Positions 18,100 through 22,967 of a stretch of DNA of 22,967 bases are shown in pieces. Made by a program: the position numbers and the translations under genes. Origin of the DNA: Larix sibirica (lineage: Eukaryota > Streptophyta > Pinopsida > Pinales > Pinaceae); assembly GCA_004151065.3 (NCBI GenBank), contig NWUY0300010102.1, positions 1-22,967 on the forward strand, in the 5' to 3' direction. The notes under the pieces were generated by a model, which was not told where the DNA came from, made no database searches, and saw only the letters and a program-made list of their open reading frames with translations. Numbering within the stretch: the first letter of the stretch is position 1; each line of letters starts with the position of its first letter.

Positions 18100-20095
18100 A
18101 CTAGCTTGGTTAAGGGTTTCAAGCTCTGTATATGATCTTATACCAATTTAATGTATAATCATAGTTGAGGAAAACACATTTCCTTGAATTTGGGCCAATA
18201 TTGAACCTCTTTTCTTTAGGCACATGGGAAAATGCATCACAACCAAAGATATGCAAATGAGAATAATAAATTGGCTTACCACACCAATCCTCCTCTAGAA
18301 TCTCTCCATCCAATGCAATTGTAGGTGATCTATTTATAAGATAAGAAATTGTCTTGATAGCCTTCATCCAGAATCCATTATCCAACCTAAATGTGTTGGA
18401 CATACTTCTTGCACATTCCATGATTGTGTGATTCATCCACTTAGCCATACCATTTTGTTGTGAAGAATATGGAGCATTCTTATGGTGCTCAATTCCCTCC
18501 TACACATAAAAAATTTCAAATTCCTTGGAGCAATACTCTCCTCCATTATCCAATCTAAGACATAAATAAAATTTCCTAAACTTTTCTCTATCGGTGCCTT
18601 GAACTCCTTAAATTTATTGAAAGCTTATGAATTATTTTTCATAAAATACACCCTCACTCTTCTGGAACAATCAATTATACTAAGTTAGAAAATATCTAGA
18701 ACCATTTATAGACAAAGTGGGGAATGGTCAAAATATATCATAATCAATAAGTTGCAAAAGATAAGAACTTTTACCAGAGCTTGCCCTAAACTGAACTCTC
18801 TTTTGTTTACCAAAAATGCTATGCTCACACAAGTATAAATTACAAGATTTAATCCCAAAAAACATACATGGTCATGTAAAATTTTCAAACCTTTTCCATT
18901 CATATGTCCAATTCATTGATGCCACATCACTACATCCAAAAAATTCATTGAGTATGTTGTTGTTGCGTGATCTGTCACTGTATCACCGCACAAATGATAT
19001 AGGGTCCCTTAATATTCTCCTTTTTCTATCGATAGATATCCTTTAGTAATATTGTAAAGATTATCAACAAAGGTCTAAGTAGAATATCCCAGTTTATCCA
19101 TCATCTTGATTGAGAGAAAATTCTTTCATAGATCTGATACATGTCATACCTCATACAACTTCCTTTCTCTCCCATCATCTAGCTTAATACTAATGTCCCT
19201 TCTTCCCATAATTTCTAAAGGGTGATAATCACCCAAGTAGACCATCCCACCACTATAGGGATGATATTTGACACTATGTGGAGACGTGGAAAGATGCACT
19301 TGAGTCCAAAATCCAAGCATATAAAAGAGATCTATTATTACTAATATAGAAAGCCTCACATGTTGTTGTTTCTTTTGAATCTATTGTTCTAGGATCAACT
19401 GATGGTTGATCTAGATTTTCATCCTTCTTTTCCTTCTTTAGATGCTAATAATCCTTCCTTGAGTGCCCTAGTTTCCCAAAATTATTTAATTTCCATTTCA
19501 ACTTGTTCCCTTTGGACTTAGATATGGACTACGATCTACTTTGTTGGCCCCTTTCACTAGATTGGCTTCTCACAAAGAGGGATTCACTAGTAGAGGGCTC
19601 TATAGATGATTTTTGCCTCAAATATTCTTCCAACAAAATGGCTACCACATCATCAAATTTTATAGTTCCTAATGATGAGTTCATGATGGTCATCACCAAA
19701 AAATCCTATGTATCGGGGAGGCAATAAAGTAAAATGATTGGTCTATCCTCATCCTCCACTTTTACACCAGCTGACAACAGTTTATGGATAAGAGTATTAA
19801 AAACATTCAAATGATTTGACATAGTTGAACCCTCCATCCTTATATGATAAAGCTATTTTTTCATTAAAATCTTATTTGTTTCCGAATTAGTCTCATGCAA
19901 CTTCCCAAATTTCGCCCAAGGGGATTTTGCAGTTTTTTCTTTAGCAGCATTGCACAAGATAGAGTTTTCTAGGAAAAGATGAACTGTAGAAACTGCCTTC
20001 ATGTCCATCTTTAACCACTCCTCATATTTCATGTTTCTTAGTTTGTTTGCAACCCCTTTCAAGGCTCAATCACATCCATATGGTGGAATAAATAG
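18100..20095 (-). pseudogene. Ty1/Copia gag-pol remnant: gag, protease, integrase
   Basis: In order on the minus strand: gag of the UBN2 type (20,062-19,750) with MDMKAVSTVHLFLENSILC and EKTAKSPWAKFGKLHETNSE; a broken CCHC knuckle (about 19,495-19,455) keeping GKLGHSRKD but with Cys changed to Phe and Tyr; protease (about 19,320-19,144) where DSGA reads DSSA near 19,300, the Asp kept; then EIMGRRDISIKLDDG; GAG-pre-integrase around 18,990-18,880; integrase core with DCSRRV, LDNGGEY (about 18,560-18,540) and NGMAKWMN (about 18,450), where the catalytic Glu is Lys. The C-terminal part (to 18,119) has ECARSMS, YLINRSPT and HLHIFGCDAFSHVPKEKR. Homology fades after NP near 18,100, where LINE-A starts. 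N-terminal gag, LTRs, RT and RNase H are absent. Confidence 0.82.
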
Positions 20096-20566
20096 TTGGA
20101 CATTACATTGACTGAATAAAGTTGTTGAGGAACAACAATAATCTTGAACAGTGAAAGTGGAAAATGGAAAAGAAGAAAATGGGTGAAGGATATAGTGAAC
20201 ACATAAATTCTAATTTGTACCATAAGAAGGGTGAAGAAGTTGAGGATTTCATCTAGGATGATATGAAGAAAGGTGAAAAATTAAATAGTCAACAAAAGGG
20301 AAATACCAATAAATGTTGCAGCACCTCAATCATCCCTTAAGAACATATCGGGCTAGGCATAATCAACCACTAATCAACACACAACCTCTCACTAAAATTC
20401 TACCCATATTTGAAGCAAGGGATGTGCAACTTATATTTCTAGTGAAATGAAGAAAGGAAGTGGATGGACTGTATGAATATGTATGAAAAATAGGAGACTA
20501 TGGTGTTGGAATATTCTAACCATATCATCAATTATCGTATGNAGTTAACTGACTGTTACACCTAGT
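20096..20566. other. No recognised gene; upstream flank of the Copia gag
   Basis: AT-rich sequence where the Copia leader and LTR would be expected. I see no tRNA-Met primer-binding site or LTR end. One ambiguous base (n) is at 20,542. TGTTGGAATATTC at 20,503 resembles a Copia-type LTR start on the plus strand, but this is weak. Confidence 0.4.
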
Positions 20567-20994
20567 TTCACTGCTACTGAGTGTAGGAGCACCTATTTTG
20601 ACCACTACAAGTACGTATTGTGCCTCCTTGGAGTCTCATCCAATAATTTCTAGCCCCAATGACACAGTCATTCGCTAGTCCACCTCAGTTGACTATCCAT
20701 TCATCATCGATGGCCACTAGACCTTATCGGGAGATGGTTCCAATGCAAACTAAGCCTGCCACTTGTGTGGATTCCAACTGCCTCTTTGGGCTCACGAATT
20801 TCTCCTTTGGAGATGTATTATTTATGTACACATTTACTGAATAATTAATGTAATGGAAGTTTTTCCAATTGTTCTTCATTCTCTTGTGTTGTAACACAGT
20901 TTTTCCTTCTCTATTTTTCCTCCTCAATTATTTTGATCTCTGTTAGAATGGTGTGAATTTTATCTTTGTATCTAGATATCTGTGATAATCTCAC
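20567..20994. other. Unassigned, less AT-rich segment
   Basis: Richer in G and C than its surroundings in 20,567-20,820. A plus-strand open stretch at 20,659-20,844 and a minus-strand one at 20,724-20,927 overlap, and neither matches a known family. The segment ends in a palindromic stretch CTGTGATAATCTCAC...TCTCACAG (about 20,980-21,006) at the edge of LINE-C. It may be a gene or LTR fragment. Confidence 0.35.
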
Positions 20995-22672
20995 AAAATC
21001 TCACAGTAAGGACGAGCCTTCCAAACCCTTTTTAATAGAGTTTTTCTCTCAAATACTTTGGAATATTTCTTGTGCCAGATAACAAAAGCTTCCCTCCATC
21101 TTGAAGGCGTGATAGATATTGGGAGAAGATTGGTCAAAGAAGATCTACAAAATTCCTTAGAGAAATCACATTCCAGAAATAGACGAGGGATCGTTTCATC
21201 TACTCTTTTGCACAAATAACATTGAGAGGGCCCTTTAAAGTCTATTTTTTTAGATTATCCATTGTTAGGATGCGCCTGTATGTTAGAATCTAATTGAAGG
21301 CCTTAATCTTGGGAATGGATTCACTCAACCACATTTCCTTCCAGATAGTTGATCTTGGTATAAGCTCTTGCCTCAATCTCATTTGGATATTATATCCATC
21401 CTTCACTATATATTCTCCACATTTTGAGCCCCATCCTCTTTTATCAACTGATGTCCTCTTTATGGGTGCTTTACCCCTTAATTGGGAGAGAAAAATGTTC
21501 CGAAGGATAGTTAATTTTGCTGGGAGAGCTTCCATCCTCCAATATCTCCAAAGTCCTTGATGGTCCCACTGAGATATATCATATAGAGTTTGAAGGATGG
21601 TTCTCTCCATCCACTACCTCAAAGGAGTGAGTTCCTCTATGGAATTCAAGGGTTCATCCCCCATAATTCGATATGTCCATACTCTTATTTTTGTTATGTT
21701 GCATAGAATCCAAGATAGATGATCTTGGATCACTGATCATGCTGATTTGTGTAGATTCCAAATAGGGGAACAAGGCTTTTTCTTTATGTCTTTGTCTAAT
21801 ATCCTCAATCTATTTGGGATGAGATATTTTTTGTGATAATAGATTTCCACCAGGACTTTTTGATAGAGACTAGTCTCCATAGGATCTTAGCACCTAATGC
21901 CTTGTTCATCAGAAGTGGATATTTTATATCTAAGCCACACTTCTCGAAAGGAACCATCAGATGAAACCTTTTGGAATTAATCTTCCCCCTTTTCCATAAA
22001 AATTTCCTACATAACATAGAGATCTGCTGCAACACCCCATTAGATGCAAGGAGGGTTGAGCTTTGATAAAGGGGTAGAACTAGAAGAACATATCTTAGAA
22101 TAACAATACACCTAGTTGGGTTTAACCATTTCATCCCCCATTGATCCTTTTTTTTCTTGATATTATATATAATGTTTTTCCCATATGAGGACTTGGGCTT
22201 GCCTTGAAATATTGAGATCCCCAGATAGTTAAAAGAGGTCCAATTTGATGACCATTTGAATTGCAAATGGAGGCTATAAAATAGAGACACCTTGGAGACA
22301 CTTCCATCCATAAATGAAACATTTTTTTTATTGAATGCCCCTCCTGAAAATTTGAGATAATGATCAAGAGTGCCTTTAGATTGAGATGATATTATTCGAG
22401 AAGCCACTTCTAACAATAGAGTGTCATCCACAAATTGCGAGTGATTTAGTTCTTTCGTTCCTCTAACAATAAGAATTCCAGGGAGAGAACTTGACCTTAT
22501 TTCAGCCTCTAATTTTTTTCCCAAGGAGTAATCCATAATCACATATAGGATGGGGGATAGCGAGCACCCTTGATGAAGTCCCTTTCTGCTTTTGATGAAT
22601 CCTATAGGTCTTCCATTGACTAGAGGAGCTATCCAAGGCCCTCTGATACATGCTTTTATCTATTGAACAAAA
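20995..22672 (-). pseudogene. LINE-C ORF2 fragment: RT palm and thumb to zf-RVT
   Basis: Minus-strand homology begins abruptly at about 22,672 with KACIRGPWIAPLVNGRPIGF and GLHQGCSLSPILYVI. A 245-codon open stretch (22,542-21,805) includes LNHSQFVDDTLLL with the catalytic VDD intact, YLGISIFQG, KKKDQWGMKWLNPTR and CRKFLWKRG. A later stretch (21,610-21,290) has LPAKLTILRNIFLSQLRGK and EYIVKDGYNI. The zf-RVT part (21,215-20,995) has CKRVDETIPRLFLECDF and LLKRVWKA. RNase H and the 3' end are missing, and endonuclease and the first half of RT are absent. It is thus a doubly truncated fragment. The motifs are close to LINE-B, but it overlaps LINE-A RT and so is a separate copy. Confidence 0.8.
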
Positions 22673-22967
22673 TGATTAGAAAATACAATTTGTTTTAAGA
22701 CAGAGTATAAGAAAAGAGTGACATGCTGTGAACTCTTTCTCAATTGTAGAACTTTCAGACATACACTAGACTTTCTTCTGCAGACTCATGGGATAACTTA
22801 GTGCTCTCGGCAAACAGAGTTAGTCTATGGCTCACAGAAAAATTTCAGAGTTTCGGTAATGCCTGCGAGTCCAAATGCAGCAGTATTTATAGGCGCGGTT
22901 CATGAGCCTTAGCCGCGCCCATCAACGGTTAGAAAATCATTAAATGGCATATCCGTTGGCCAAATCC
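22673..22967 (-). promoter_or_regulatory. Promoter-like segment with TATA box, minus strand
   Basis: On the minus strand a TATAAATA sits at 22,891-22,884 in the context CCTATAAATACTGC. It is preceded by a GC-rich inverted repeat and followed by about 200 bp of more balanced composition with no long frame. This resembles a core promoter plus leader, either of a host gene or of an LTR. LINE-C homology begins directly downstream at 22,672, so the leader appears to be cut by, or joined to, that fragment. Confidence 0.4.
22892..22919. repeat. GC-rich inverted repeat upstream of the TATA box
   Basis: GGCGCGG (22,892-22,898) and CCGCGCC (22,913-22,919) form a perfect 7-bp inverted repeat around a 14-bp spacer, in an otherwise AT-rich window. 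GCGC-containing palindromes are candidate transcription-factor sites. Confidence 0.6.

Larger units (their letters stand above)
366..18100 (-). mobile_element. LINE-A: L1-like non-LTR retrotransposon split into three pieces by two nested insertions
   Basis: Three minus-strand segments read in the correct order as one LINE: ORF1 N-part (18,072-17,731), ORF1 C-part (10,806-10,208), spacer (10,207-10,136 and 2,601-2,401), and ORF2 (2,400-366). LINE-B fills the first gap and the TIR element the second. The 5' end appears to lie at about 18,075-18,100, where Copia integrase homology stops, so LINE-A probably inserted into the Copia element. The 3' part of ORF2 and the poly(A) tail are missing because a possible LTR interrupts it at 361. 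All pieces contain stops and frameshifts. Confidence 0.72.

Noticed and set aside
19144-19359. A separate small gene with MVYLGDYHPLEIMGRRD
   Set aside because: It is the protease-to-integrase part of the Copia polyprotein, not an independent gene.
21294-21560. Plus-strand open stretch of 88 codons
   Set aside because: Antisense to the LINE-C region with zf-RVT-type motifs.
1-22967. Bacterial or phage origin, suggested by the ParB-like motif
   Set aside because: Plant-type LINEs, a Copia element, spliceosomal-type introns and poly(A)-ended insertions point to a plant nucleus.

Overview
The window reads as plant nuclear intergenic DNA made almost entirely of nested, decayed transposable elements. 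Three things point to a land plant: LINEs whose ORF1 has a DUF4283-like domain plus a CCHC knuckle and whose ORF2 runs endonuclease, reverse transcriptase, zf-RVT and RNase H; a Ty1/Copia gag-pol with plant-type motifs; and AT-rich sequence with plant-like introns. A large repeat-rich genome such as a gymnosperm's would fit, but the sequence alone does not prove it. I see no intact host gene, tRNA, rRNA or CRISPR array.

The layout becomes simple once the nesting is undone. (1) A Ty1/Copia element lies on the minus strand (about 20,095 to 18,100) and stops inside the C-terminal part of integrase. (2) LINE-A, also minus strand, begins there and is now in three pieces: ORF1 N-part (18,072-17,731), ORF1 C-part (10,806-10,208) and ORF2 (2,400-366). 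(3) LINE-B, plus strand (10,825-17,713), sits inside LINE-A ORF1 and is flanked by a target-site duplication beginning TCCATTTCA. (4) An element of about 7.5 kb with terminal inverted repeats (about 2,602-10,135) sits in the spacer between LINE-A ORF1 and ORF2. (5) A possible Gypsy-type LTR (1-361) cuts LINE-A in its reverse transcriptase. Further right are about 900 bp of unassigned sequence, a minus-strand LINE-C fragment (22,672-20,995) and a promoter-like segment at the right edge.

The most interesting part is the TIR element. It carries two divergent degraded genes whose recognisable starts lie only a few bases apart near 5,810. The plus-strand gene (5,819-8,021, possibly to 8,857) has a DGHH motif like that of ParB/sulfiredoxin-type domains, a clear 105-bp intron, and a C-terminal half that may derive from a DNA methyltransferase. 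The minus-strand gene (5,806-5,012) keeps a single reading frame broken by only four stops, but I recognise no family. I saw no standard transposase. The pair may be cargo, or the working genes of a poorly described plant mobile element.

Every coding region is damaged by stops, frameshifts or loss of catalytic residues. The best preserved is a 245-codon open stretch in LINE-C that keeps the reverse-transcriptase VDD motif.
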